From assembly GCA_002753395.1 (NCBI GenBank), contig PEAB01000003.1, positions 20,022 through 84,021 of the forward strand: a DNA stretch of 64,000 nt, read 5' to 3'. Below, piece by piece: positions 45,955 through 54,129 of the stretch (its first letter is position 1; every line of letters starts with the position of its first letter). The notes under the pieces are model-generated. The model worked only from the letters and a program-made list of their open reading frames with translations, ran no database searches and had not been told where the DNA came from. Source of the stretch: Nitrospirae bacterium MYbinv3 (GTDB lineage: Bacteria > Nitrospirota > Thermodesulfovibrionia > Thermodesulfovibrionales > Magnetobacteriaceae). The translations under genes and the position numbers were made by a program.

Positions 45955-47100
45955 ATGAGAATATTCGATTCATTGTCTGCCTTAATCGAACATCTAATAA
46001 AATCACTCGACGACCATTTTATTACCTCTAAAAGTATAGCCTCTAAGAAATCTTTCAAATATAACGTTCAGAATAAAGGGGTAAGTTTGTCCGTTTCAGA
46101 TGAGCAGGCACCATACGATTCTAAAGCTAGACAGACAAAAGAGATTATTTATAATCAGCTTTTGGAAAGTAAGAGTTTAGATATGCTAAGGGTTATCGAA
46201 AAGATAAACCTTGTGGCTGAGACGGATTTTACTGTCATCATTCAGGGGGAGACAGGTACCGGCAAGACGATGATAGCCCGCCTATTACACATGTTAAGCA
46301 AGAGGAACTCAAAACCATTTGTCCACGTGGATATAAATGCCGTGCCGGAGTCCCTCATAGAAACAGAACTCTTTGGTTACGAAAAGGGCTCCTTTACGGG
46401 GGCGTACAGGAGAAAGAGGGGATTCTTTGAGAGCGCTAACGGGGGCACCATCTTCTTTGACGACATACAGAACCTCTCTAACAAGGTACAAGGTAAGATC
46501 CTAAGCGTAGTTGAAGAGAAGATGTTTTATCCAGTAGGCACTGCTACTCCGATAAATATTGACGTCCGGTTGATAGTGGCTACCAATATAGATATCTCCG
46601 TGAGCCTTATGGACAAGACTTTTCGAGACGATCTGTTCTACAGGCTCGGTGAATTCTTTATCACTGTCCCCCCTCTCAGACACAGGCGGGAGGACATATC
46701 GGAGCTGTTTAGAAGGTTCATTGAGGATGCCGGCAGCGAGTTAAACCGCAAGATTAAGGGTATCTCAAATGACGTGATTGTCATGTTAAAGCAATACCAT
46801 TGGCCTGGCAATATCAGGGAATTAAAGAACGTTGCCAGAAGGGCAGCGCTAATGTGCAAGGGGGGGGTAATTCTCCCAGAACACGTAGAGCTACTGAGTC
46901 AACAGGTATTGCCATTTGTTGAGGATGTCTCAATTATGCCGCTTAAGGTATGCACGAGTAAAGTAGTCAGACAGACTGAGATCAGCGCCATTAAACATGC
47001 ACTGCTTTTCACTGGTGGAAACAAGAAAAAGGCAGCCGACCTGCTTGAGATTGACTATAAGACGCTCATTAGCAAAATAAGGGTCTATGGCATTGAGTAA
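45955..47100 (+). CDS. Sigma-54-type AAA+ activator without sensor domain
   Basis: 381 residues: about 85 variable residues, then a sigma-54-interacting AAA+ domain (about 90-320) and a Fis-type helix-turn-helix (about 345-381, GGNKKKAADLLEIDYKTL). Walker A GETGTGKT; the sigma-54 contact loop reads GSFTGA instead of GAFTGA; Walker B reads FFDD instead of LDE; the arginine finger region DDLFYRLG is kept. There is no receiver, PAS or GAF domain at the N-terminus. It could be a constitutive or partner-controlled activator. Its targets are unknown. Confidence 0.88.
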   Translation: MRIFDSLSALIEHLIKSLDDHFITSKSIASKKSFKYNVQNKGVSLSVSDEQAPYDSKARQTKEIIYNQLLESKSLDMLRVIEKINLVAETDFTVIIQGETGTGKTMIARLLHMLSKRNSKPFVHVDINAVPESLIETELFGYEKGSFTGAYRRKRGFFESANGGTIFFDDIQNLSNKVQGKILSVVEEKMFYPVGTATPINIDVRLIVATNIDISVSLMDKTFRDDLFYRLGEFFITVPPLRHRREDISELFRRFIEDAGSELNRKIKGISNDVIVMLKQYHWPGNIRELKNVARRAALMCKGGVILPEHVELLSQQVLPFVEDVSIMPLKVCTSKVVRQTEISAIKHALLFTGGNKKKAADLLEIDYKTLISKIRVYGIE

Positions 47101-47191
47101 TGCTATGTTATCACTATCTATAGTCTTGCACTTCCTGGATTCCTGCTCAGGTCAGGGGTAGATATAGAGGGGCTAAACGCGCTATTTACTG

Positions 47192-47218
47192 TCATTCCCG
47201 CGAAAGCGCGAATCTATT
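47192..47218. repeat. Short REP-like palindrome
   Basis: GTCATTCCCGCGAAAGCGCGAATC, one of the GCGAAAGC-centred palindromes. Confidence 0.5.
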
Positions 47219-47270
47219 TTCAAGAGCTGCATAAAATGCTGGTTTACAAAAAAGTGCAAGAGTATAGTTA

Positions 47271-48611
47271 CTATAAACTAGGGCTTTCATCACCTGAGCT
47301 AGAGGCAAGGATTTTCAGCTTAAATGGGACTATCTCTATACTATCTGACAGGGCTATCTTTGTTGGCTTATGTGGGTGGATCCTGACGCCGTTTAGCAAA
47401 ACGCCGTTTGTGCTATCAAGGTCGACTATATAAACACCCTTGTTATCGCACCATACCTTTGCATGTTTGTTAGAGACGCTTTGCTCTGGCAAATGGATGT
47501 CACACGTCCCCGCGCGTCCTATCAAAAGACCATCTGTGGTTATAACACGTTTTTGCACCTCAGAGTCTTTCCGCATAACAACCAATCTGTATGGTTCTTG
47601 CTCGTACTGGGCAACGATGGTATTAATATCCTTTCGCAGTCTATCTTGTGTGCTTCTTGTGATGGTATCATCTTTCTGGGGAATTAAGAACGTTATGTGG
47701 ATAGTAGGACCTATCTGGATTACGTCGCCGTGTTTAAGCATACAGGAGTTGAGTTTATTGCCGTTGACGGTGATCCCTATCTGACTTTGAAGGTCTTCGA
47801 CATAGTAGGCATTATCCAGCATAAAAACGTGTGCGTGGTGACGCGAGACAAACGGCTCATTCAGGCGCACTTCGCACTGTTGCGTCCTCCCAATAAGGGT
47901 CTCCTCCTGTTTTAGCGGTATAGTTAGTGGTATATGTCCTTCCCTTTCTATTTTAAGAACCGGCATGGCAAGGCTCTTGTCAGCGGTTATAATAGCCGTA
48001 GTGGCCTTTTCCCAAAAGGCAGCGTATACCTTGAAAGTCTCTTTTTTGCCCTTTATGTTTGCAGTCTTGATGTAACGGCACCGATGCCTGTTTTTTTCAT
48101 CAAGGGTATTAAAGGTCTCCTCAGACAGGCATATATCACCTGTGTTTGCCATAGACTCGAAGCGCTGAGCAACGTTAACCACATCCCCGAATACGTCGTT
48201 ATGTTCAACTATGCAGTTGCCCGTATGAAGACCAATACGCAGATTGATTGGCAGGCTGGTCTCCACCCGCTGATTGTATAGCGCTGCCGAGCGCTGTATC
48301 TCAATGGCTGCGCCAACGGCGTCGTTTCCGGACTCGAAGTACGAAAGGGTACCATCGCCTATAGATTTAACATAGATACCGTTATAGTCTTTAATTATAG
48401 GGTGGATAATGTCGTTTTGATCTTTTATTAACGTTCTTAGGGCAAGGTCTCCCTCCTCCTCGGTAAGCGAGGTCGACCCTTTCAGATCCGTAAACATAAC
48501 TGTAACCCACTTCGTGTATTTGTGCTGTAGGAGAGTGTCTATCTTCTTCTTCTTCTCCAGCAGCTGCTCCATGTTGAAGTTCTCGGTTTTTTCGTCAGGG
48601 TTAAATGGCAT
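47271..48611 (-). CDS. Class III adenylate/guanylate cyclase with two FHA domains
   Basis: 446 residues. The N-terminal class III cyclase domain (about 30-200) has metal Asp in MFTDLKGSTSL and in SIGDGTLSYF, and the GDVVNVAQRFE segment with the transition-state Asn and Arg. Two FHA domains follow (about 225-310, IGRTQQCEVRLNEPFVSRHHA; about 355-435, IGRAGTCDIHLPEQSVSNKHA), each with the Gly-Arg, Ser and His phospho-threonine-binding residues. So cAMP or cGMP synthesis is linked to Ser/Thr phosphorylation; no kinase lies in the window. Its ATG overlaps the stop of the small upstream gene by 11 bp. Confidence 0.92.
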   Translation of the reverse strand: MPFNPDEKTENFNMEQLLEKKKKIDTLLQHKYTKWVTVMFTDLKGSTSLTEEEGDLALRTLIKDQNDIIHPIIKDYNGIYVKSIGDGTLSYFESGNDAVGAAIEIQRSAALYNQRVETSLPINLRIGLHTGNCIVEHNDVFGDVVNVAQRFESMANTGDICLSEETFNTLDEKNRHRCRYIKTANIKGKKETFKVYAAFWEKATTAIITADKSLAMPVLKIEREGHIPLTIPLKQEETLIGRTQQCEVRLNEPFVSRHHAHVFMLDNAYYVEDLQSQIGITVNGNKLNSCMLKHGDVIQIGPTIHITFLIPQKDDTITRSTQDRLRKDINTIVAQYEQEPYRLVVMRKDSEVQKRVITTDGLLIGRAGTCDIHLPEQSVSNKHAKVWCDNKGVYIVDLDSTNGVLLNGVRIHPHKPTKIALSDSIEIVPFKLKILASSSGDESPSL

Positions 48612-48771
48612 CGTTTACTTCCTCGGCAGTTTTTGTACACGATGCCCCGTTAGCATCTATTATAGCGGCTGTGCATACTTTTTGTGGTTTATAGAATTTC
48701 CCTCTGATGCCATCTGTAAAATCATACTCATCTTTTAATTCAAAATCGCCCTTTTCCCTATCACGTCTCAT
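48601..48771 (-). CDS. 56-residue antitoxin-like small protein
   Basis: MRRDREKGDFELKDEYDFTD followed by GIRGKFYKPQ and ending AEEVNDAI. The YDF-x(3-4)-RGKFY-P pattern is typical of a widespread class of tiny orphan antitoxin-like proteins that usually stand next to a toxin gene. Here the following gene is the cyclase, coupled by an 11-bp overlap. No upstream toxin is seen on this strand. Missed by length filters. ATG 48769-48771. Confidence 0.6.
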   Translation of the reverse strand: MRRDREKGDFELKDEYDFTDGIRGKFYKPQKVCTAAIIDANGASCTKTAEEVNDAI

Positions 48772-48814
48772 AATATAGTATAGATCACTTGTATAAGCTA
48801 TGTAAATGCAAGTT

Positions 48815-49146
48815 ATACCAAATTGCGTTCATACCAGTATTGGTATAGAAGGGGAGACTCTGTCTCCCCTCAGACCTAATGCTGTTGACTTAAGGATGTA
48901 AAGATGCAAAAAAATAGAGAGGGCTTTGCCCTCCCTAGACCCTCCCACAAGGGGACTCGTCCCCTTGACCCCGTAAATGTCAGGCGTGGCTGCTAAAGAT
49001 GTTACTTGCTATACATCAATAATGCTTAAGTCAACAGCATTACCCCTCAGACCCCTCTGCAAGGGGACCAGTCCCCTTGATCCCATTTATAATACAACAT
49101 CTTACATTCTGAAATATAATATACCTCTTTGAATGCAACATACTAT
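48815..49146. repeat. Family A copy A4 interrupted by complete family B copy B5
   Basis: Outer family A ends ATACCAAATTGC (48815) and GCAACATACTAT (ending 49146). Inside, 48877-49042, is a whole family B element (TAATGCTGTTGACTTAAG to CTTAAGTCAACAGCATTA, 166 bp). The bases before B5, CCCCTCAGACC, are repeated directly after it, an 11-bp duplication of the A sequence. Confidence 0.85.
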
Positions 49147-49148
49147 TA

Positions 49149-49250
49149 GGGGCGCATAAAGAAGTTGTGTGATTTATGTCATTCCCCTGTTCAAGCCAGG
49201 GGCAGGCTCTGCGAAAGCAGAAATCTATTAGCGTGTGAATTGCCTGTCTT
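49149..49250. repeat. Family D end and REP-like palindromes
   Basis: GGGGCGCATAAAGAAGTTGTGTG (49149) is a family D terminus. It is followed by two GCGAAAGC-type half palindromes (GTCATTCCCCTG... and CTGCGAAAGCAGAAATC). The rest up to 49385 holds no gene. Confidence 0.5.
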
Positions 49251-49385
49251 GCACGGCAATGACAAGACGACCTATAAGTTTATATGCACACACCTCTAAA
49301 ATAAGATTGCATAACTAGACAGGAATATGTTATATAATTTAACCTGCAACATAGTTGGAGGAAAATTATTGTTGAGGAGGAGTTT

Positions 49386-50699
49386 ATGGAAGGCTTTAAA
49401 AAGCAGCAGTTGATTAAACTACTTTTAATGGTGGCGGTTCTAATCGCTATGGCAATCCCTGCAGATTTGTTTGCTATAACAAACAGTTTTGAATGGGGAT
49501 TTACAGATTTTAATTTCTCACCTCCTGGAGCACGGGCTAGCGGTATGGGCGGGGCCTTTGTTGCTCTGGCCGATGATGCAACTTGTGCAGTAAGCAATCC
49601 AGCAGGATTGGCTCAGCTGCCAAGAACTCAGATTGCCGTTGAAGGTTCCTACCGGCATTATGATGACACACATGAAACGAAGAATTGGTATCCAGGCACA
49701 GCCTCAGAATCTACTTCAAGCACTGAAACTGCTGTCAAAAACAATACAAGGTTGTCCTTCGCATCATTTTCAACCCCGCTTTTTAACAATTCTGTCAACG
49801 TATCTTTGTTTTATGACAAGCTGGCTTATTCAAATTCAGACATTTCATATAACACAGGTAGAAGACAAACTGGTTACAATAAAGTCTCTATCGATGAATA
49901 TGGTATAGGTGTTGCCAAGGGCTTTTTTGAAGATAAATTATTTTTGGGCGCAGGATTAAGCGAGGCAAATCTTGATTTGAAAAGTAGTTTTGTATTTAAA
50001 GAATACACAGGTTCAACTGGCATGGTATTCACTGATTCCCAAGATTCATTTGGTTCATCTACGAAGATGGCTTATCGTATAGGGTTACTTTTTGTACCTT
50101 GGGATTTTTTAAGAGTTGGACTTAATTACAGCAGGATGCCTAGTTTCAATTATCAACTTGAAAGTGCTTCCTGTATGACGAAAGGCGGCAACTGTTATAA
50201 TAACGAAACCATATTAATTAAGCGAACCATGGATTATAAGATCCCTGATACCTTCTCAGCCGGTGCCGCCGTCAAGCCTACAAAAGACTGGACAATTATC
50301 ACTGAGGCCAAATACGTAAAATATTCGGATTTGTTAGATGGTTTTGCTATAGCCCAATGTATAGTAAATTCAAGCGGTAAATGTGTAAATCCAGAGGATT
50401 TAAACGGTGGAAATTATAAAATACCAGATGTCTGGGAGTTTCATCTTGGAACTGAATACATTTTACGCGTAGACGAAACACCAATTGCTTTAAGAACTGG
50501 TACTTATTACGAACCAAAACATTCTTTGTACGCTAACGACAAAACATCCTACTACAACCTCTACAACGGGGGCAAGGATATATGGCATTGGACGGGCGGT
50601 GTAGGAACTGTTTTATATAAGCATTGGCAGATTGATGCAGCCGTTGACCTGGCCAAGGACAAAGATAAAGTCACGTTGTCTATGGTTTATCAGTTCTAA
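49386..50699 (+). CDS. FadL/OmpP1-family outer membrane protein
   Basis: 437 residues. Signal peptide (hydrophobic about 12-30), then PPGARASGMGGAFVALADDATCAVSNPAGLAQL, the N-terminal plug signature of the FadL/OmpP1/TodX-type outer-membrane channel, and a long barrel with alternating aromatic strands ending in VTLSMVYQF. Members carry hydrophobic compounds or act as related porins. GGAGGAG precedes the ATG. It is followed by two secreted-protein genes on the same strand. Confidence 0.9.
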   Translation: MEGFKKQQLIKLLLMVAVLIAMAIPADLFAITNSFEWGFTDFNFSPPGARASGMGGAFVALADDATCAVSNPAGLAQLPRTQIAVEGSYRHYDDTHETKNWYPGTASESTSSTETAVKNNTRLSFASFSTPLFNNSVNVSLFYDKLAYSNSDISYNTGRRQTGYNKVSIDEYGIGVAKGFFEDKLFLGAGLSEANLDLKSSFVFKEYTGSTGMVFTDSQDSFGSSTKMAYRIGLLFVPWDFLRVGLNYSRMPSFNYQLESASCMTKGGNCYNNETILIKRTMDYKIPDTFSAGAAVKPTKDWTIITEAKYVKYSDLLDGFAIAQCIVNSSGKCVNPEDLNGGNYKIPDVWEFHLGTEYILRVDETPIALRTGTYYEPKHSLYANDKTSYYNLYNGGKDIWHWTGGVGTVLYKHWQIDAAVDLAKDKDKVTLSMVYQF

Positions 50700-50740
50700 C
50701 AGCTGTACATTGAATTTAGATACTCCAAGTGAGGTTGATA

Positions 50741-51676
50741 GTGTTAGTGAAAAGTCATAAGATAGAGAGGGATCTAACTGTTGTATCAAGAGATCTAATG
50801 GCTGCCTTGCGAGATAAGCAAAGGCAACTGATAACAAGTAAGGCGATCGTAACACTATTAACCTCTGCCTTTCTCTTCTGCGGGGTATTTGCGTTTAACG
50901 TACATGCCGGCTCTGTTGCAGCGCTAAGGACGTACGAAAAGGGCGTTGACGCCCTGCAGGAGGGTAACTGTAACCGCTCCGTAGTGTACTTTAAAAAGGC
51001 AGTAGAGATAGACCCTGTGGATAAGACCCTCAGAATCGGGATGTTTGACTTCGTATATGCCCCTAACACCAAATTAAAGGATTCAGAGAAGAGATGTACG
51101 TCACCAGGGGGTTCGCCGCTGAACCTGCCAGCGAGACAGTCAGCGACAGATCCTTTGGTATTACCAACTCCGCCTCCTACAACACCTAGTGATCGTACAC
51201 AGCAAGGGGTTGTGCTTAAAAAGGAACTCCCTGCTGGCAGGGAGCAGCCTGTGAAGGGTACTTTTGATGGGAACTTAGGGATTACCCTGGACGGTCAATC
51301 TTTAACCATAGAAAAAGACGGCTCTTTTTCAGCCGTGCTCACCCTGAAGCACGGAAAAGACAGCATCTTGCTGGAGGCACAGAGGGGCGCTGCAAAAGAA
51401 AAATCGCTTAATCCACTATTGCCAACACCACCTGCTCCAGAGGTGGCTACAAAGAGCCTTTCTGTCTCATTGCCCCTAACCACACTTGGTCTGTCAGCAG
51501 AGACAGCAGCCAAGCTCAATCACACACACGGCACGTTATCTGTCAGTGGAGACGTAACCTACGCCGGCATAGAGAGAAGCGAGGTGCTGGTTACTATCAA
51601 CAAGGCCGTACTGTCTCTTGGTACCGATATAAACATAGAATCCCATTTGCCAATATCTGTTAGACTAAGGTTTTGA
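50741..51676 (+). CDS. Exported protein with TPR-like segment and Ig-like C-terminus
   Basis: About 311 residues. The GTG at 50741 lies six bases after GAGG. A long N-region before one hydrophobic segment (about 30-50, [23 protein letters not shown]) suggests export or an anchored form. Residues 60-90 resemble one TPR ([28 protein letters not shown]). The middle is Pro/Thr-rich and the C-terminus is beta-rich ([23 protein letters not shown]). Its stop TGA overlaps the TTG start of the next gene. Confidence 0.65.
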   Translation: MLVKSHKIERDLTVVSRDLMAALRDKQRQLITSKAIVTLLTSAFLFCGVFAFNVHAGSVAALRTYEKGVDALQEGNCNRSVVYFKKAVEIDPVDKTLRIGMFDFVYAPNTKLKDSEKRCTSPGGSPLNLPARQSATDPLVLPTPPPTTPSDRTQQGVVLKKELPAGREQPVKGTFDGNLGITLDGQSLTIEKDGSFSAVLTLKHGKDSILLEAQRGAAKEKSLNPLLPTPPAPEVATKSLSVSLPLTTLGLSAETAAKLNHTHGTLSVSGDVTYAGIERSEVLVTINKAVLSLGTDINIESHLPISVRLRF

Positions 51677-53112
51677 AGAGTAAACTTGTTATTTATAGAT
51701 TGACTGCACTCATTACTAATATCACTAAGATTGCGCTCCTTATACCAGTTGTTTTTTTTATAATATCGTCGTTTAATTTTTCTAAAAAGCAGATTATCCT
51801 TTTAGGCGTATCAGAGGCAAAGGCAGAGAAGTGCAAGACCATTGGCATGTTTACAACGTGCGAACCCTCGCCTACGCAGCCGCCGACACCAGAACCAACG
51901 CCTAGACCAACTTCAAGACCGACTCCAGAACCTACATCTCCCCCTACGCCAAGACCGACGCTTGCTCCAACACCAGAGCCAACATATAGACCGACTCCTA
52001 TGCCAACTCCAAGACCAACTCCAGAACCTACACCTCCCCCTACGCCAAGACCGACGCTTGCTCCAACACCAGAACCAACGCCTATACGCACACCTGAGCC
52101 AACACCAAAACATACGCCCAAGCCAACGCTTAAGCCAACCCCTGTGCCAACACCCAAACCAACGCCAGTACCGACACCAAAACCAACAGTTACGCCGACA
52201 CCTGTACCGACTCCAAAGCCTACGCCTAAACCAACGCCAGTACCTACGCCAACACCAACGCCAAAGCCCACAGCTACTCCCACACCGAAGCCAACACCAG
52301 CGCCTAATTTGTCGTTGATCCTGACCACGCCCGATGAGACACAGCATGAGGTTGCTTACCAGATCAGTAACCTGACAATAACCGGTAAGGCCGATGGAGG
52401 GTCTGGTAAACTCAGTCTTAAGATAGAAAACCATGACGTACCTGTAAATGCTGATGGCAGCTTCTCAACTAATGCGCCTCTGAGGGTCGGAAAGAATACT
52501 ATCAAGGTTGACCTGAGCGATGCCTCTGGAAAGCGTTTGAGTAAATCGATTACGATTGAAAGAAAGACACTGCCACCCTTAAGGTTCACCGTTACAGGCG
52601 TTACTGAGACCCTTAGCACAACGGATGAGACGGTTAACATAAATGGCAGCGTCTATGCAGAAGGATTGCGCACAGAGGTAAGCGTAAACGACACCCCTGT
52701 TCAGACAGATAGTGAAGGAAATTTCAAGCAAACGGTAAACTTAAGCATCGGCAAAAACAAGATAATAGTAACTGCGAAAGACGCCTCCGGACGCATTGAT
52801 AACAAGACCTTCATAGTAACAAGAAAAGAAAAAACACCGCCAAAGATTTCGCTTGAATTCCCCAATGAGGATAAAAAGACACTACGCTCAAAACCTGATG
52901 GAACAACCCTTAAGGGCAAGATCGCAGGAGGCGTAGGTCAGCTTGCCTTAACCATCGACAAACGTAACGTCAATGTCAACAACGATGGTTCATTCTCAGC
53001 GCCGTTAAGCCTCAAACCAGGCAAAAATATTATCGACCTAGAGGTAGTAGACGCCGCAGGCAACCGGGATAAACAATCCTGGATCATCTATAACAACATC
53101 GTAGGAAAATAA
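51673..53112 (+). CDS. Secreted or anchored protein with PTP-repeat stalk and three Ig-like domains
   Basis: 479 residues. TTG start overlapping the preceding stop (TTGA). One hydrophobic segment (about 18-40), then about 58-210 a run of PTPxPT units like TPEPTPRPT, then three Ig/cadherin-like domains of about 85 residues (about 215-300, 300-390, 395-475), each with a [14 protein letters not shown], GKNxI and DASGK pattern. The stalk should hold the Ig domains away from the membrane. Function unknown; the pairing with the previous gene is clear. Confidence 0.75.
   Translation: MKSKLVIYRLTALITNITKIALLIPVVFFIISSFNFSKKQIILLGVSEAKAEKCKTIGMFTTCEPSPTQPPTPEPTPRPTSRPTPEPTSPPTPRPTLAPTPEPTYRPTPMPTPRPTPEPTPPPTPRPTLAPTPEPTPIRTPEPTPKHTPKPTLKPTPVPTPKPTPVPTPKPTVTPTPVPTPKPTPKPTPVPTPTPTPKPTATPTPKPTPAPNLSLILTTPDETQHEVAYQISNLTITGKADGGSGKLSLKIENHDVPVNADGSFSTNAPLRVGKNTIKVDLSDASGKRLSKSITIERKTLPPLRFTVTGVTETLSTTDETVNINGSVYAEGLRTEVSVNDTPVQTDSEGNFKQTVNLSIGKNKIIVTAKDASGRIDNKTFIVTRKEKTPPKISLEFPNEDKKTLRSKPDGTTLKGKIAGGVGQLALTIDKRNVNVNNDGSFSAPLSLKPGKNIIDLEVVDAAGNRDKQSWIIYNNIVGK
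51860..52310. repeat. PTP-coding tandem repeats
   Basis: Degenerate 6- to 12-bp units (CCAACGCCT, CCGACACCA) encoding the Pro-Thr stalk, with longer near-identical blocks, e.g. GACCGACGCTTGCTCCAACA at about 51952 and 52049. Confidence 0.8.
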
Positions 53113-53127
53113 ATAAAGAAGGGGGGG

Positions 53128-53184
53128 CACCCCTCCCTTTGACCCCGTTAAAGTTCAACTTTTTTGGATGCAGTTTAGTATGAC
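53128..53184 (-). repeat. Broken family A copy
   Basis: GACCCCGTTAAAGTTCAACTTTTTTGGATGCAGTTTAGTAT: right end of a reversed A3-type element, the left side missing. A REP-like palindrome (CGCGAAAGCGGGAATCC) lies at about 53220-53236. Confidence 0.5.
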
Positions 53185-53253
53185 ATATACAGCCTAAAAA
53201 CGCCAATTGTTGTCTTTCTCGCGAAAGCGGGAATCCATCTTCAAAACCATATT

Positions 53254-53407
53254 ATACTAAGTTGCATTCAAAGAGGTATCTTATGTTTCAGAATGTAAGA
53301 TGTTGTATTATAATGGGGTCAAGGGGACTGGTCCCCTTGCAGATGGGTCTGAGGGGAGACAGAGTCTCCCCTTCTATACCAATACTGGTATGAACGCAAC
53401 TTGGTAT
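53254..53407 (+). repeat. Family A element, copy A5 (full)
   Basis: 154 bp, nearly identical to A1 (ATACTAAGTTGC...GCAACTTGGTAT). A family D end (TTTTTCTTATGCACC, about 53458-53472) follows before the next gene. Confidence 0.8.
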
Positions 53408-53498
53408 TAAACGCCTTTTAAGGAAAACTGCAAAAAACTGAATAAATTTACCGTGAGTTTTTCTTATGCACCTCCTTTAAATTATGTTATAATCAGGT

Positions 53499-54005
53499 AT
53501 GAGACAAACGGTTATAACAATTTTAGTATTGGCAGGTGTCTTAATAACGGCCAATATCTCCGCACAGGCCAGGGACATCCCCTATACGCAGGAAGACAGG
53601 GAAAGGATTATAAGACTCGAAGAAGGGCAAAAGGCCATAATGCAGCGAATAGACGGAACTGATAAACGCATCGATGGCTTGGATAAACGCATCGATGGCT
53701 TGGATAAACGCATTGATAGCTTGGAATTTTCGCTAAATAAGCGAATAGACGAGTTGAGAGCTGATATGAAAAGTATGAAAGCAGAGATAATGACGCTAAT
53801 GCTCTGGGGTTTTGGAATACTGTTTGGTGGTATGGGACTTTTAATGGGGTTTGTATTATGGGACAGACATACAGCCCTCGCACCTGCCATACGAAAAACC
53901 AAGGAAGTCGATGAACGATCTGAGTTGCTTGTTAAAGTTCTTAAGGAAGTGGCTGCAAAAAACCATGACGTCAAAGAAGCACTTAAACACGCTGGACTCC
54001 TGTAA
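53499..54005 (+). CDS. Signal-peptide coiled-coil membrane protein
   Basis: 168 residues. Signal segment 5-23; then a heptad coiled coil with three or four copies of DKRIDGL (21-bp tandem repeats at about 53660-53722); a membrane segment (about 93-118, LMLWGFGILFGGMGLLMGFVLW); and a charged C-terminal helix with repeated KEV/KEA. Resembles other small phage- or membrane-associated coiled-coil proteins, but I cannot name a family. Confidence 0.7.
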   Translation: MRQTVITILVLAGVLITANISAQARDIPYTQEDRERIIRLEEGQKAIMQRIDGTDKRIDGLDKRIDGLDKRIDSLEFSLNKRIDELRADMKSMKAEIMTLMLWGFGILFGGMGLLMGFVLWDRHTALAPAIRKTKEVDERSELLVKVLKEVAAKNHDVKEALKHAGLL

Positions 54006-54129
54006 CAACCTTATTGATGGCAAGGTACAGTTTACTGCATCCTGTCTGTACCCATTGCAAAACTCACATCAAATTTAATATAATCCAATCTCAATAGCAG
54101 CAGAAATCTTAAAATGAGGAAGGCGTCAT

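Noticed and set aside
51693-52434. Long minus-strand frames rich in Gly-Val or Trp-Arg
   Set aside because: They are shadows of the Pro-Thr codon repeats on the plus strand, with no start or ribosome site of their own.
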